NCBI GenBank assembly: GCA_037953625.1
Contig: CM075653.1
Location: forward strand, 310,001 to 374,000
Direction of reading: 5' to 3'
DNA from: Crotalaria pallida
Lineage: Eukaryota; Streptophyta; Magnoliopsida; Fabales; Fabaceae
Length of the DNA stretch: 64,000 bases
Shown one piece after another: positions 23,801 to 37,077 of this stretch (its first letter is position 1; each line of letters opens with the position of its first letter). Both the position numbers and the translations under genes were made by a program. Under the pieces are notes generated by a model. It was given only the letters and a program-made list of their open reading frames with translations, searched no databases and was not told the DNA's origin.

Positions 23801-26475
23801 TGAGTTTTTCACACATAATGAAAAATTCATGAAAATTAAGTATTTAAAGGCTTGGATGACTTGAGTTTTCCAGAAAAAGTGGAAAAACATGAAAATTGTG
23901 GTCTTAAGGCTTGGATGCCTTGATTTTCATAAAATATTCAAAAATAGGAATGATAATATACAAGATTCTGAGATGAGATGAATTTTTTACACATAATGAA
24001 AAAATCATGAAGATTGTGTATTTAAGGCTTGGATGACATGAGTTTTCCAGAAAAAGTGGAAAAACATGAAAATTGCGGTCTTAAGGCTTGGATGCCTTGA
24101 TTTTCAACCAATATTCAAAAAAAGGATGATAAAATACAAGATGCTGAGATGAGATGATTTTTTTACACATAATGAAAAAATCATGAAAATTGTGTATTTA
24201 AGGCTTGGATGACTTGAGTTTTCCAGAAAAAGTGGAAAAACATGAAAATTGTGGTCTTAAGGCTTGGATGCCTTGATTTCTTCCGATATTAAAAAAAGGG
24301 ATGATAAAATAAAAAATGCTACGGTGAGATGAGTTTTTTACACATAATGAAAAAATCACTAAAATTGTGTATTGAAGGCTTGGATGAGATGAGTTTTTCA
24401 AAAAAAGTGGAATAATATGAAAATTGTGGTCTTAATGCTTGGATGCTTATAATTTATGCCAATATTCGAAAATAGGAATGCTAAAATACATTATGCTTCG
24501 ATGAGATGAGTTTTTTACACATTAACGAAAAAATGATGAAAATTGCGTATTTAAGGCATGGATGACTTGAGTTTTCCGGAAAAAAGTGGAAAAACATGAA
24601 AATTGTCGTCTTAATGTTTGGATGCCTTGATTTTCTGCCAATATTAAAAATGGGGATGATAAAATACAAGGTGCTTTGGTGAGATGAGTTTCTTTACATA
24701 TAATAAAAAAAATCACTAAAAATGTCTATTTAAGGCTTGGATGACTAGAGTTATCCAGAAAAAGTTTAAAAACAAGAAAATTGTGGTCTTAACACTTGGA
24801 TGCCTTTATTTTCTGCCAATATTCAAAAATAGGAATGATAAAATTCAAGATGTTTCGATGAGATGAGTTTTTTTATACATAATGAAAAAATCATGAAAAT
24901 TATGTATTTAAGACTGGGATGACTTGAGTTTTCAAGAAAAAGTGGAAAACGTGAAAATTGTGGTCTTCAGGCTTGGATGCCTTGAATTTCTGCCAATATT
25001 CCAAAATAGGGATGAAAAAATACAAGATGCTTAGTATAGATGAGTTTTTTTATACATAATGAAAAAATCATGAAAATTGTGTATTTAAGGCTTGGATGAC
25101 TTGAGTTTTCCAAAAAATGTGGAAAAACATGAAAATTGTGGTCTTAAGGCTTGGATGCCTTGATTTTTTTGCCAATATTCAAAAACATGGATGATAAAAT
25201 ACGAGGTGCTTTGGTGAGATGAGTTTTTTTACCCATAATAAAAAAAAATCACTAAAATTGTCTATTTAAGGCTTCGATGCTTCGATACCTTCATTTTCTT
25301 CCAATATTCAAAAGTTGAGATGATAAAATACAAGATGCTTCGATGAGATGAGTTTTTTACACATAATGAAAAAATCATGATAATTGTGTATCTAAGGCTT
25401 GGATTGGATGACTTGAGTTTTTCAGAAAAAGTGGAAAAAATGAAAACTGTGGTCTAAAGGCTTGGATGCCTTGATTTTATGCCAATATTGAAAAATAGCG
25501 ATGATAAATTCAATAGCGATGAGTTTTTTACACATAATGAAAAAATCATGAAAATTGTGTATTTAAGGCTTAGATGACTTGACTTTTCCAGAATAAGTAG
25601 AAAAACATTAAAACTGTGATCTTAAGGCTTGGATGCCTTGATTTTCTGCCAATATTAAAAAACAAGGATGTAAAATACAAGATGCTACGGTGAGATGAGT
25701 TTTTTACACATAATGAAAAAATCACTAAAATTGTGTATTGAAGGCTTGGATGACATAATTTTTCCAGAAAAAGTGGAATAACATGAAAATTGTGGTCTTA
25801 ATGCTTGGATGCCTTGATTTTCTGCCAAAATTAAAATATAGGGATGAAAAAAATACAAGATGCTAAAGTGAGAGGAGTTTTTTTACCCATAATGAAAATT
25901 TACTAAAATTGTGTATTTAAGGCTTGGATGACATGAGTTTTCCCAGAAAAAGTGGAAAAACATGAAAATTGTGGTCTTAAGGCATGGATGTCTTGATTTT
26001 CTGCCAATATTGAAAAAAAGGGATGATAATTAAATATTCTTCGATGAGATGAGTTTTTTTACACATAATGAAAAAATCATGAAAATTGCGTATTTAAGGC
26101 TTGGATGACATGAGTTTTCTAGAAAAAGTGAAAAACGTGAAAATTGTGGTCTTAAGACTTGGATGCCTTGATTTTCTACCAATATTCAAAAATAGGGATG
26201 ATAAAATACGAGATGCTGAGAAGAGATGAGTTTTTTTATATATAATGAAAAAATCATGAAAATTGCGTATTTAAGGCTTGGATGACATGAGTTTTCCAGA
26301 AAAAGTGGAAAAACATGAAAATTGCAGTCTTAAGGATCGGATACCTTGATTTTCTACTAATATTCAAAAATAGGGATGATAAAATACAATATGCTGAGAT
26401 GAGATGAGTTTTTTACACATAATGAAAAATTTACTAAAATTGTGTATTTAAGGCTTGGATGACATGAGTTTTCCA
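17871..26475. repeat. Satellite array, segment 2 (about 48 monomers)
   Basis: Monomer spacing is 175-180 bp (177, 176 and 175 between successive GTCTTAAGG landmarks from 23901 to 24429). Each monomer contains two related halves: CATGAAAATTGTGGTCTTAAGGCTTGGATGCC-type and CATGAAAATTGTGTATTTAAGGCTTGGATGAC-type, about 60 and 117 bp apart. Many minus-strand open frames of 60-100 codons here are chance readings of the repeat. Shortened monomers, for example at about 21040, recur at the matching place in segment 3 (about 40275). Confidence 0.95.
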
Positions 26476-26503
26476 CACTACAAAAAAAAAGGTAAAAAAT
26501 GGC
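26476..26503 (+). repeat. Left terminal inverted repeat of CACTA element
   Basis: 28 bp beginning CACTA and ending AATGGC. Five mismatches to the right end. Confidence 0.92.
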
Positions 26504-26604
26504 ACTTTTATTATGGCAGTTTAAATAAAACAGCCATTTGTTTTAAAATAGCCATTTTATACACTAATAAAACGGCGGTTATGTAACAGCCATTTTGAGC
26601 CCAA
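26504..26604. repeat. Left subterminal repeats of CACTA element
   Basis: Several short copies of GCCATTT / AATGGC and CGGCGGTT-like motifs in both orientations, the kind of array TNPA-type proteins bind. Confidence 0.7.
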
Positions 26605-29411
26605 TATTTCCCACGCATTTTTGGCCCATTTCCCTCTAAATTTTTGTTTCCCCTCTAAATTTTTCGTTCTCTCTACCCTCTCTCAGTTCTCACGTACAGT
26701 TCTCTCTACCCTCTCAGTTCTCTACCCTCTCATTTCTACCTCCTCCTCCGTCAGTTTTCAACTTCCTCCTCCGTCACCACCGCCTCCTTCACCTTCTGCC
26801 TCCATCACCACCGCCTCCTTCAACCACTCTCTCGAATCTCCTTCAACCGTTTCGAATCCTCTCTCTTCTTCGCCGGTTCCTTCAACCATGCCCTTCAACC
26901 TCAGAAGATCGCGAAATCTCAAGCTATGGATTAGGGTTTTCGAATTCCTCAGTTGATTCTTGCTAACTTCACACAATAATTTAGGTATGGACTCTGATTT
27001 TCACTACTTTAGTCATGCCACAATAATACTGGATTTTTTTATTCATGGATTTTTTTATGTATTCCTCATATTTTATGTATTCATAGATTAGTCTGTGAGC
27101 CTGTATTATTTCTCACGCTTCATTGTAACTGGTTTTTACTCTTATTCATAGATTGGGGTTTCTAAAAAAAATTAAAAAATAAACGGGAAATGGATGTGAT
27201 ATGAAATAGGGGGAACTTTTATGCCAAATGCTTATGCAAGCATGGGATTGAAAAGGAAGATGAGGAATCTGAGGGAGGCCAATGTTCTCTCGCCCTTATA
27301 ACAAAATAAACCCTTATCTACATTTTATACATTCTTCTTATTTCTCTGTCTGGACGTGTTATTAAGTGTTATGCCAATTGATTTATTTTTAATAAATTTT
27401 CCTTAATTTTTCTACTCTTTTGAAATCCTTATGTTTCTGTTTGCTTGTTGTTTCTGCATATTGTAGTTTCTATTTGCAGCCTTATTGTTTCATATTTTTA
27501 TTGGGTTTAGGAATAGCAATGATGATTTTGTTGTTTTCTCACTTATGCATGTTTATTCTTGTTGATTAGCAGTTTTATCTATTGAAATGGTCCAATATTT
27601 GAAACCTTTATCCTGCATAACCCATGTTATCAAAATTTATAAATTTAATTTTAGAGTTTTTGGTTTGAGAAATTGAAAGGAAAAAACAAAAATAAGAAAC
27701 TGTAATTAATTATAATAAAAAGGATGTTTAGGTGCTCAGTATTCATGTGAACTATGAATTATATTAACAAAAAGATTTAAAGCAGAAGCAAGCAAGGTTC
27801 TAAAAGCCTGTTAAGCTGTTGCTATATCTATTAAGATTGCCAATGCACAATTAGCCTGTCATTAAGGCAAGCATCCAAAATCGGTGCACATGAATGAACA
27901 GAAACATGACAAGTTAAGGATCATCCAGGTATAACCTATGTCATAGGTGTTTTATGGAAGTCACCCAATCAGACAAACATTATCTTCCAGTTTAAGTAAA
28001 GGTTTCTGACAAATTAATTAGAAGAGTATCAATGTTTGCCTCCTATTTGTAGTCTGCTCATGCTTCTGCTTATAGATTGTGAGCACTGAAGGTTGTTGGA
28101 TGAAGAGTGAATACTAAACTAACTTTCATTCCAAGTATAACCTATGATCCAAAAATTCCAATGTCATAATGTTATGTGCTTTAGTTCATTTCACTTTCCA
28201 TGTAATTATTTTCACATGGCTGCTGCAATACCCCACAGCTTCTTGATCTCAGAGTACAACCTAGAAGAAAGTTGATCAGGTTGTGCATAGAAGTCCTTAA
28301 ACATTTTTCTTTTCAGTATAGTTGTGCAATGTGTAAGCTCAGATTTTTACCTCATTTTAATTTTTCTGATATTTGGTAATTGAGTTCTGTTAGGGATTTA
28401 ATTTAATGCGCTAACTTGGGGCCTTTACCTATTTCATTATGCAGCATTTGACAAAATTGATAGAGCTAAACTAGAAAATATGCACGTAACATTCATCCCG
28501 GGACATCTACAAGACCTATGGAATCTTTGGGGCCTGGAAGTACTTAACTGGATAACACAATAGCTATTGAACTCTTCTAAAATATATTAAAGTACTTAAC
28601 CAGCACATTATTTTCTGGATTTTGCTATTTTCAGTAGTTTGTGTGTGATTGGTTATCTTAAATGTCATTTGAGTTTGGCATTTGATTGTAGTTTTTTTAT
28701 AAGTCTAGGTTGTTGTCGTCGTATTTGGTGTTTGTTGTATGACTATGTTTTTTTCAGCTTGTTATGAAGTGCATATGTTACTTTTCATTTTCAAATTGCA
28801 GAAAGCTTCCCTTATTTTTGCCCAATTTCTATGTCTACAGCTTTCCTATTGTGGAACTTGATCCTGGTCATACAAAACTTCGTCTTTCAAGAGGGGGTTT
28901 GGAGGTTATTGAGAGGGTAACAAACCTCATCTCATCAGTTACAGTAAGTTCCGCTGCAACTTTAAAGCATGTACTGTTTGTACTTTTGATTTTTCATGAT
29001 ATTTTTAATATGAATTTTCATGAACTTGGAGATGATGGGATGATCTGGTTTGCGATGTTGTGTTTAGCTATAATATGATGTTGCTTATAATGCAATTCCT
29101 CTCTACTTGTTATATGCATTGTAATAATACAACTTTACATAGTTATATACCTATACAAGTAATTCAGGGTGTCTATAAAGTTCCCCTAAAAAACCTGTAC
29201 AAAAACATACATTAATTATATTCCCTTACAAAAAAGAAGTGCAACTAAACAAAAAATAAAATAATAATTTGAACTAAGACATAGTAACAATATCAGCGAT
29301 TACTAGTTTTATGCCTTTTAGTTTTATGTTTTATTTGCATATACTATTAGAATTTATTATTTGATTTTTTTTATTTATTAATTGCAATTTTTCAATTTTT
29401 TATTTGTAGTC
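26605..29411 (+). other. 5' region of the CACTA element, leader-like and intron-like
   Basis: A pyrimidine-rich stretch (about 26630-26860) of TCTCTACC and CTCC runs looks like a plant 5' UTR. The 111-codon frame at 26621-26956 lies in it and is low complexity, so I do not call it a gene. The rest is AT-rich and intron-like. I see no domain upstream of the transposase start except the two weak exon-like pieces listed separately or noted here: 28446-28563 reads as an open stretch with HLQDLWNLWGLEVLNW, after an AG acceptor. That faintly recalls the start of DUF4220 proteins, at low confidence. Confidence 0.5.
28802..28943 (+). other. Possible captured host exon
   Basis: 142 bp flanked by a good acceptor (TTCAAATTGCAG) and a strong donor (GTAAGT), open in one frame with VELDPGHTKLRLSRGGLEV. 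Codon use and complexity look like a real protein, unlike the flanks. I do not recognise the family. It could be a leading exon of the element's own transcript or a captured host fragment. Confidence 0.35.
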
Positions 29412-32400
29412 ATGCCAATTGATAAATCTTGGATTGGCAAACCCCGAAACACAACTGAATATGCAGTTGGGTTAAGGCAATTTTTGGATTTTGCATTTAT
29501 GCATCAGTCCATTGGGGGTCGCACAATTAAGTGTCCGTGTTCGAAGTGTGGTTTTAAGAAGTGGCAGCGAAGAGAAGTAGTTGAAGAACACTTAACTTGT
29601 AGGCCTTTCCCCGAAAATTATAAAGTTTGGTATTTGCATGGTGAAACATCAAATGTTATCGAGTCCGATAATTTTGATGATTCACATGTTATTAGAGATA
29701 CTTTGCCACCCCAAAATCCAATGGAAACCATGATCAATGATGCAATTGGATTTTTTAGGCACAATGTTAATGAACCTAGTGCAACTTTTGAGCCAACAAA
29801 TCCAGAAGATAATGCAGCGTTCTATGAGTTGTTAGAAGATAACAATGAACCATTATATGAAGGGTGCACAAAGTATTCAAAACTGTCTTTTTTGATTAAG
29901 TTGTATCATATCAAGTGCTTGTGTAGAATGAGTGACAAAGCAATGACAATGATTTTAGCATTATTGAAAGATGCATTTGAATATGCCAAGATTCCTGCTT
30001 CTTTCTATGAGGCTAAAAAAATCATTGGAAAACATGGTCTTGGTTACATCCAAATACCTGCATGTCCAAATGACTGCATGTTATATTGGGGTGAAAATGA
30101 AGACTTAGAAGAATGCAAAAGATGCAAGACTTCTAAGTGGAAGAGTGGTAAGAAGAAAGGTGGTAAAAAGAAGAAGAAACTTGCAAAGATTTTGCGGTAC
30201 TTTCCACTAAAGCCCAGACTGCAAAGATTATTTATGTGTTCTAAGACGGCTGAGTCTATGAGATGGCATGCATCAGTGAGTAATCCAGATGGACTTATGA
30301 GGCATCCAAGGGATGGAGAGGCTTGGAAAAAATTCAACTCACTTTATCCTAAATTCGCTACGGATCCTCGAAATATGCGACTTGCTTTGGCTACCGATGG
30401 TTTCAACCCTTTTGGAATTAAGAGTACCAACTATAGCATCTGGCCGGTGATGCTTATCCCATACAACCGACCTCCTTGGGAGTGCATGCAGCAGACTTCA
30501 TTCATTCTATCGATGATAATTCCTGGAAAAAAAATGCCAGGGAATAACATAGATGTGTACTTGCAACCCCTTATGAAAGAATTGAATGAACTATGGTCTG
30601 AAGGAGTGGAGACATTTGATTCTTTCAAGAATGAAATGTTTAGAATGCGAGCAGCTCTAATGTGGACAATTAGCGACTTTCCTGGACTTGGCACTTTATC
30701 TGGGTGGAACACATACACTGAGTTTGCTTGCCCCACATGTAATTTTGATACAACATCATGCAGATTGAAACATGGGGGAAAATGGTGTTTCATGGGTCAT
30801 CGTCGCTTTTTGGAAAGAGGCCATAAATTTAGGGTGAATCGGTCTATCTTTGATGGGGAAATTGAGCACAGGGGTCCACCGATTAAGTTGACAGGGTCAG
30901 ACATCTTGAAGCAACTTGAGGGCATTAATGTTACCTTCGGGAAACCATGGTAAAAGAAAGAGAGGGAAAAAAATTGTTGAAGCTGAATTGATTGAAAATG
31001 GATCCCAACAATGGAGGAAGAATAACATATTTAATTCTCTTCCTTATTGGGAGACTCATGAGTTGCAGTTTAATCTAGATCCTATGCACACTGAAAAAAA
31101 TGTTCATGACAATGTGACGTACACTGTGTTTGATGAGACTGGGAAAACAAAAGACAATCTCAAAGCTCGAAAGGATCTTAAAGAAATGGGTATAAGGAAG
31201 GAGCTATGGCCAGATGATAATGGAAGGTACCTCCCATCACTGTTTACAATGGTAAATGCACAAAAAGATATATTTTTACGAACTTTGTTGAATGTCAAAG
31301 TACCTGATGGGTACTCGAGCAACATTGTGAGCTGTATTGACGAGAAAAAACGAAAGCTCATTGGAATGAAGAGTCATGATTGTCACATACTTATGGAGCG
31401 TTTGTTGCCACTTGCTATACGCAATGTTTTACCAGACAAAGTCACTACAGTGTTAATCGAACTGTGTTCCTTCTTTTGACAATTATGTTCAAAAACCTTA
31501 AATCCCTTAGATCTTGACAAGCTTCAATCTCGAATCATTCTTACTCTATGTCACTTAGAAATGTTATTCCCTCCATCGTTCTTTACCATTATGGTTCACT
31601 TAACTTGTCATCTAGTTGATGAAGCAAAACTTGGAGGTCCGGTACAATATCGGTGGATGTATCCTATTGAGAGGTAAATATCTACATTATTTTTGTCTAT
31701 TCTTTTTTAGAAAACGATACCAATAGATCTCTTAACATTTTTTCACGATTAACCTAGGTACTTAGGACACTTGAAGTCCTTAGTGCGAAATAAAGCACAA
31801 CCAGAAGGTTCTATTGCACAAGGATACTTAGCTGAAGAGGTTCTTACATTTTGCTCCCAATATCTAGAAGGCATTGAGACTCGGATTAATAGGCCAGCAC
31901 GTGTTGACGATTTTAATAGTGCAAGTACATCACATCTACCTAGTCTTTTTCCACCATTGGGTAAAGCTGTAGGAGCCTTCTCAACCTTTGAGTTGTCAAC
32001 TTTGGAAAAAAATTCAAGCACATCGATATTTGTTGCTTAATTGTCCAACGGTCAAGCCATACATTGAGTGAGTACTTAGTCAAGCTCTAATTGACACTAA
32101 GGACAATTTCAGACCTCTTATTAATATCTATTTGATTATGCAGTGAGTTTAAGGATCATGTGCGGAGACGATCTAAGGGTCGAAAGCCTACTGCAACACA
32201 GTTACAAAAAATAGTTAATAAGGAATTCATTGATTGGTTTCCTCGAAAGGTAGGTAGAGACTTGGGAGAATTTTTTTATTTTTCATTTTTTTAATTATAG
32301 GTTTGTAAATTTAAAAATACGATTCTTATACTCAACACTACTTTTTTAGATTATGAACCCGGACATTTCGAATAATGTGTTAGATGATCTCAAGTTCTTG

Positions 32401-33054
32401 GCAAAAGGTCCGGCACAACATGCTAGAAGGTTCTCCGCATTTAATATCAATGGTTTAAAGTTTCGAACAATAGCCAGAGAAGTTGATTCAACAACCCAAA
32501 ATAGTGGTGTTTTCGTATCCTCAGCCACGTCTTGTGTTGCAAGTGGTGTTGATGGGAACATAAGGGAGGCGGATCTACCATATTATGGGAAGTTAGAGGA
32601 CATAATTGAGCTTAACTACTATGGGAAGTTTAAGGTTACATTGTTCAAATGTCAATGGGCTGACACCACAAGGAATTGGGGAATTAGGAAGGATAAATGG
32701 GGTTTTACTTCTGTTAATTTTTCACGATTGATTCACACCGGTCAACGTGAAGATCATGATCCATACATTGAAGCTTCACAAGCACAAATGGTTTATTATG
32801 TGGATGATGAAGTGAATAAAGGTTGGAGTGTTGTTGTCCATGTAAAGCCAAGAGACTTTTATGATATGGGAGAAGAAGAAGAAGAAGAAGAAGAAGAGAT
32901 ATGTGAGGACGAGCCATTCCCAGAGCAAGATTTTGATCAATTTTTTGGAGACACAGATGATCTTATATTGGTGAGGGAGGATGTCGATGATGACTTTGTA
33001 AGTGAGCAGAATGCTATTAATGACATTGGCGAAGATGAACATAATGCAAACTAG
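29412..33054 (+). pseudogene. TNPD-like CACTA transposase, decayed
   Basis: Starts MPIDKSWIGKP, the usual start of the transposase-associated domain, whose CPCSKCGF cysteines follow. The TNP2 transposase domain covers about 30150-31080, DUF4218 about 31380-31950 and DUF4216 about 32550-32830, with an acidic tail (EEEEEEEEE). Exons inferred from splice sites: 29412-31673, 31758-32067, 32144-32249 and 32350-33054; all junctions keep phase. Disabling changes: a frameshift near 30945-30952 in TNP2, a TGA at 31477-31479 where the family has arginine (CGA to TGA fits deamination), and one extra A in the A tract at 32005-32012. In CACTA elements this protein cuts and joins the ends. This copy cannot make it. 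Confidence 0.88.
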
Positions 33055-33223
33055 GTAATAGAGAAACTATTTGTATGGTATTAATTTGATGTGTTGTCTT
33101 TATCATGAACTTTTATGGCAATTTTGTATAAAGTTCCTTTTTCTTTATATAATGTGTTTAACTCTATCATTATTATTATTGTGTATTAATTTCAAATTGT
33201 TTGTTTTATGGACTTACGCAGAT

Positions 33224-36185
33224 ATGCCAAAAAAAAAAGAGAATCAATAATCTACTCAAATCAGTTGGCAGAAGCACTACACATGGTCCATCATTAGAAG
33301 GTTGGAGCTCTTCACATGCTCCATCACCAATTGCCGGGAGGTCTTCACATGATCCATCCCAAGTTAGTGCACCTCATTTGACACCTCGTTCTCCGTCAGT
33401 TCATCATGCACTTTCAGAGCCATTTAGCCAAGTTCCATCACAGCCTACACATGAGGAGGAGCCATTTAGCCAAGTTCCATCACAGCCTACACATGAGGAG
33501 GCTGAGGCTGAGACTTCTACTACACGTAGAAAGGGTCGTGTGTCCACCCATTATTGGTCAGTGGATACTATAGGTAGGTTAAAATATATATTGATGGAGT
33601 ATTTTGTTTTCTTTTTGTTGATATGTTCTTGATTGTAGTATTTTACTTGATTTTATTTATCATAGATGGGGAAGAACATGTCAAAAAAAATGAATGTGAA
33701 GGTTAAGGACATCCATAATTTGCCTCCTGGAATACGGGTTATAGTGGAGTTTGATGACTATTTTTCACCCATTGGTGAAGCTGCTGGGCTTTTAGCAGGA
33801 GTGTGTGGACAGCTTGCAACAAACACTACTCTCTTTCCCATTAGTTTTGATAAGTGGCCGGATATGCCTGATAGTTACTTTGACAGTCAGTGGAATATCC
33901 TAAAGGTATAATGTTATGCTTAATATTACGTTATTGCTTTTATATCTTGTTTATATGGTTCAAAACATGTTTTGGTGAGAATATGTTCTGATTCAGATTC
34001 TTTGTAAATTGAAGGGTCGATTCTTTTTCAACATCGATGAGATCCTTGCAAAGAGATTTGTGGAACAATCCATTGCAATAAAATGGAAAGAGTTTAGGAT
34101 CAAGTTGTACAATGATTATTATGACCCAACACTTAGTAGGAATGAAATAATCAACAATGTTCCAGATTGTGTAACTCAAGACCAATGGGCTTTATTTGTG
34201 CATTATCGCATGAAACCTGAGACAATGGTACACATTTCTTATACCTTTAATACTTATTTCCTTGTAACTAATTATTACATTTAAATGTTGCATAATTGTT
34301 GACTAAAAGATACACAATTCCTTCGCTCATAGGCCCTTTGTGAGAGAAATCGAGAGAATAGACGGAAACAAACTATTCCTCATACTTGTGGTGCTAAGAG
34401 TTTGCCAAGGAGACGACATGATTTGGTAGTTCAATAATTTATCTTTGGTGAATAAATAATTTTCATTATGCAGAAATAACTTATTGTAATTTTTTATTTG
34501 TTTGTTGACTGTTTCAGAAGTTAGATACAGGGAATACTTATGGTCGAGGCCCGATGTGGCAGCTCACTCACAAGTACATGGATGGGAGCTATGTAAATGA
34601 GGAGGCTCAAGAGAAAGGGGTAAGGACAAGTTTCCTTTTAATTCCTTTTGATCTGAGAAGTGGTATATATGTTTACATGGAGATGACTTTTAGTTCCTCA
34701 TGTAATATCTAAGCTAAGCATCAAGGGCTCATTCTGAACCTTATGTAGTCTGTCTGGTACTATACAGTGTAAACTAGCCTCTGACAAAGAGGATAAGCCA
34801 TTAACATTGGTTAATTTTTTTTTTTTTGCTTTTTTATATAGGATAAAATTGATGAAATTATAAGGGAAAACCCAAACTCTTTCTCTGAAATTTCTTCAAA
34901 TGACCCTGTTGGAGTGGTATTTGGAAAAGAGCACCCTGGTTATGCTCGAGGAATGGGCATGGGAGTGGTTCCTACTGTAGCATTCAAGCATAAGACGACA
35001 AGGCTCAATGGCATGAACTGCAGTTCATCCAATGCATGTAATACACCATCTCAACCATGGCAACAAAATATGGAAATAGCATTGAAAGCTTTGCTAAACT
35101 ATGTTACTGTTAAAGATGGAGGAAGGATCCCTGAAGAGTTAGCTGGTGTATTTGCTACTTTTCCCCAACAGGTATAATACTCCTTTCTTTGGTTTGTCAT
35201 CAAAATCTTAACTTTTACATGTTCGATGTGCTTGAAAGTTTATAAGAGTATAATATAGCTTTGTCTGTTTAGATGCATCTGAAAGTTGGATTACGAATCT
35301 GAAAGGAGAGCGAATTATGGCTCCAATTGTTATTTATTAATTGCCTAGTTTATTTAATTAGTATTGTTACATAAGTGATACTCTTAATGCTAATTGTTAC
35401 ATAAGTGATACCCTTTTATCGTTGGCTCCTAATAAACATTCAACTTTTCATTATTTAGAAGAAGAACCAAAACTGATAAAGAAAGTACTAGTAACTAGGA
35501 TAATTAGGTTCACTGAATGGGGTTCCATTTGTTCACTCAGGATTTGGTAAGGGAAGCTTTGGAATCAACGTCCATCTTTTTGAGCTTTGAAAATTCTTAG
35601 TCCTAGAAAACATCATTCTCTATTTTTCATTATAAAGTTCCTTCTTGCTTATTGCAAAATGCAAAGAAACTATGGCAGATGTCAAACTACTAGGATTTTG
35701 GTCTAGCCCTTTTGTTCATAGAGTGATATGGGCTCTAAAGTTTAAGGGTATTAGCTATGACTACATAGAAGTAGAAAGGCATGGCAAGAGTCAACTTCTT
35801 CTGCAATCCAATCCAGTTTACAAGAAAGTCCTTGTGCTTATTCATAGAGGCAAAGCCATTGCTGAATCTACTGTGATTCTTGAATACATTGAAGAAACAT
35901 GGCCACAGAATCCGTTGTTGCCAAAACATACTCATGAGAGAGCTTTAGTATTTAACTGTTGTATTTAACTGTAACATCTGATAGGGGTAAAGTTGGTTCT
36001 TATTTATGTCCCCCATTTATTGCTCATATTCCTACTTGTTGATATATGTTATAAAGTTATTTGTTATCTCAGAGTGACCATTTCTTTTATAACAAATGTT
36101 ATTGTAGGCACCCAACGGAGAAAGTGGAGCTCCATCTCCTACTGCCCAAGGAAGATCATCCAATTCAAGCAATGCTCAAGAATGA
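33224..36185 (+). CDS. TNPA/Transposase_24-like gene of the CACTA element
   Basis: Exons inferred from phase-keeping GT/AG sites: about 33224-33573, 33666-33905, 33997-34227, 34333-34425, 34518-34619, 34842-35171 and 36108-36185 (stop TGA). The exon at 34518 holds GRGPMWQLTHKYMDGSYVN and the next FGKEHPGYARGMGMGVVPT, both hallmarks of the plant Ptta/En/Spm family (Transposase_24). Exon 1 is Ser/Pro/His-rich with a doubled EPFSQVPSQPTHEE segment. TNPA-type proteins bind subterminal repeats and regulate the element. Exons 2-7 have no stop. Exon 1 has its ATG and the homologous reading in different frames across a run of ten A, so either the start differs or there is one frameshift. The last intron is long (35172-36107) and contains a GST fragment. 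Confidence 0.78.
35672..35968 (+). pseudogene. Captured tau-class glutathione S-transferase N-terminal fragment
   Basis: 98 codons starting MADVKLLGFWSSPFVHRV, a tau GST N-terminal thioredoxin-fold domain. It includes the catalytic-serine region (GFWSSPF), the glutathione-contact ESTVILEYIEE and EETWPQNPLLPK. It stops shortly after HERAL, where the C-terminal helical domain should begin, so only about the first exon was taken. The conserved cis-proline of KVPVL is leucine here (KVLVL), which should weaken glutathione binding. It lies in sense orientation in the last intron of the TNPA-like gene. Some UTR-like sequence upstream (about 35530-35671) may have come along. It is not a working GST. 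Confidence 0.88.
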
Positions 36186-36594
36186 TGTAGTTTTTTTTGT
36201 CGCATTATTATTAGAATGTGTTTTTTTTGTTAAATCCAAGACTTAGTGATTTTATGAAGCAGGAATGATGTAGTTTTTTCTTAGACTTTATGAATTTAGA
36301 ATCACTTTGATATACTTATGTTTGATACCTTATTATTTTGGAGTTGAATTGATCTCACATGTTGGAGATTATGTAAGCAAGTAATTAAGTAATTAAGGGA
36401 TGCTTTTATAATATTACTTCTTCTTTTTTTTTTAAACTATACTATTATTACTTCTTTTAATTGCATAATTTATATATATATATTACAATTATTAGATAAT
36501 TTGTAATAATGATTAAGTCTAAAAGAATTAATAATTTGAAAATATAAGATTAAAAAACTATTTAAAAAATGGGGAAAAAAATAAAAATAAAATT

Positions 36595-37077
36595 ATGGCG
36601 GTTAAAACAGCCTTAATTTACCAAACTAGACAGAAACATACGTCGGTTAATTTAAACTGTCGTAATACTCATGGTGAAATACGTCGGTTAAGACTGCCAT
36701 AACTAGACAGAAAAAAATCATTTAACTATTAAAATTATGGCAGTCAAAACCGCCATTTAATTCATAAAATAAATCGAATGGCACAAATAAAATTGCGGCG
36801 GTTGAAACTGTCATTATTTTATTTGTAAATTACGTCGGATTAGATTGCCATAATTATAAAGAGGGAAATCATTTAACTACTAAATTTATGGCCGTTTTAA
36901 CCGCCATTTTATTCATAAAATAAGCTGCCATTTTAAACAGTGTGATTGCGTCGGTTTCCTAAATGGCGGTTTGGAACTGCCATTTTATACCTAATGGCGG
37001 AAAGAAATATGGCCGTCCATGACCCGCCATTGGTGCAAAATACGCTGTTATAACCGCCATTTAATACCTTTTTAACT
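36595..37077. repeat. Right subterminal repeats of CACTA element
   Basis: More than a dozen short copies of AACCGCCAT / ATGGCGGTT, AACTGCCAT and TACGTCGGTT-like motifs in both orientations. They match the motif family on the left side. Confidence 0.82.

Noticed and set aside
26621..26956. 111-codon frame near the left end of the CACTA element
   Set aside because: Serine/proline-rich translation of a pyrimidine-rich leader, opposed by a frame of similar type on the other strand.
35672..35968. A working glutathione S-transferase gene
   Set aside because: Only the N-terminal domain is present, the conserved cis-proline is changed, and it lies within a transposon intron.
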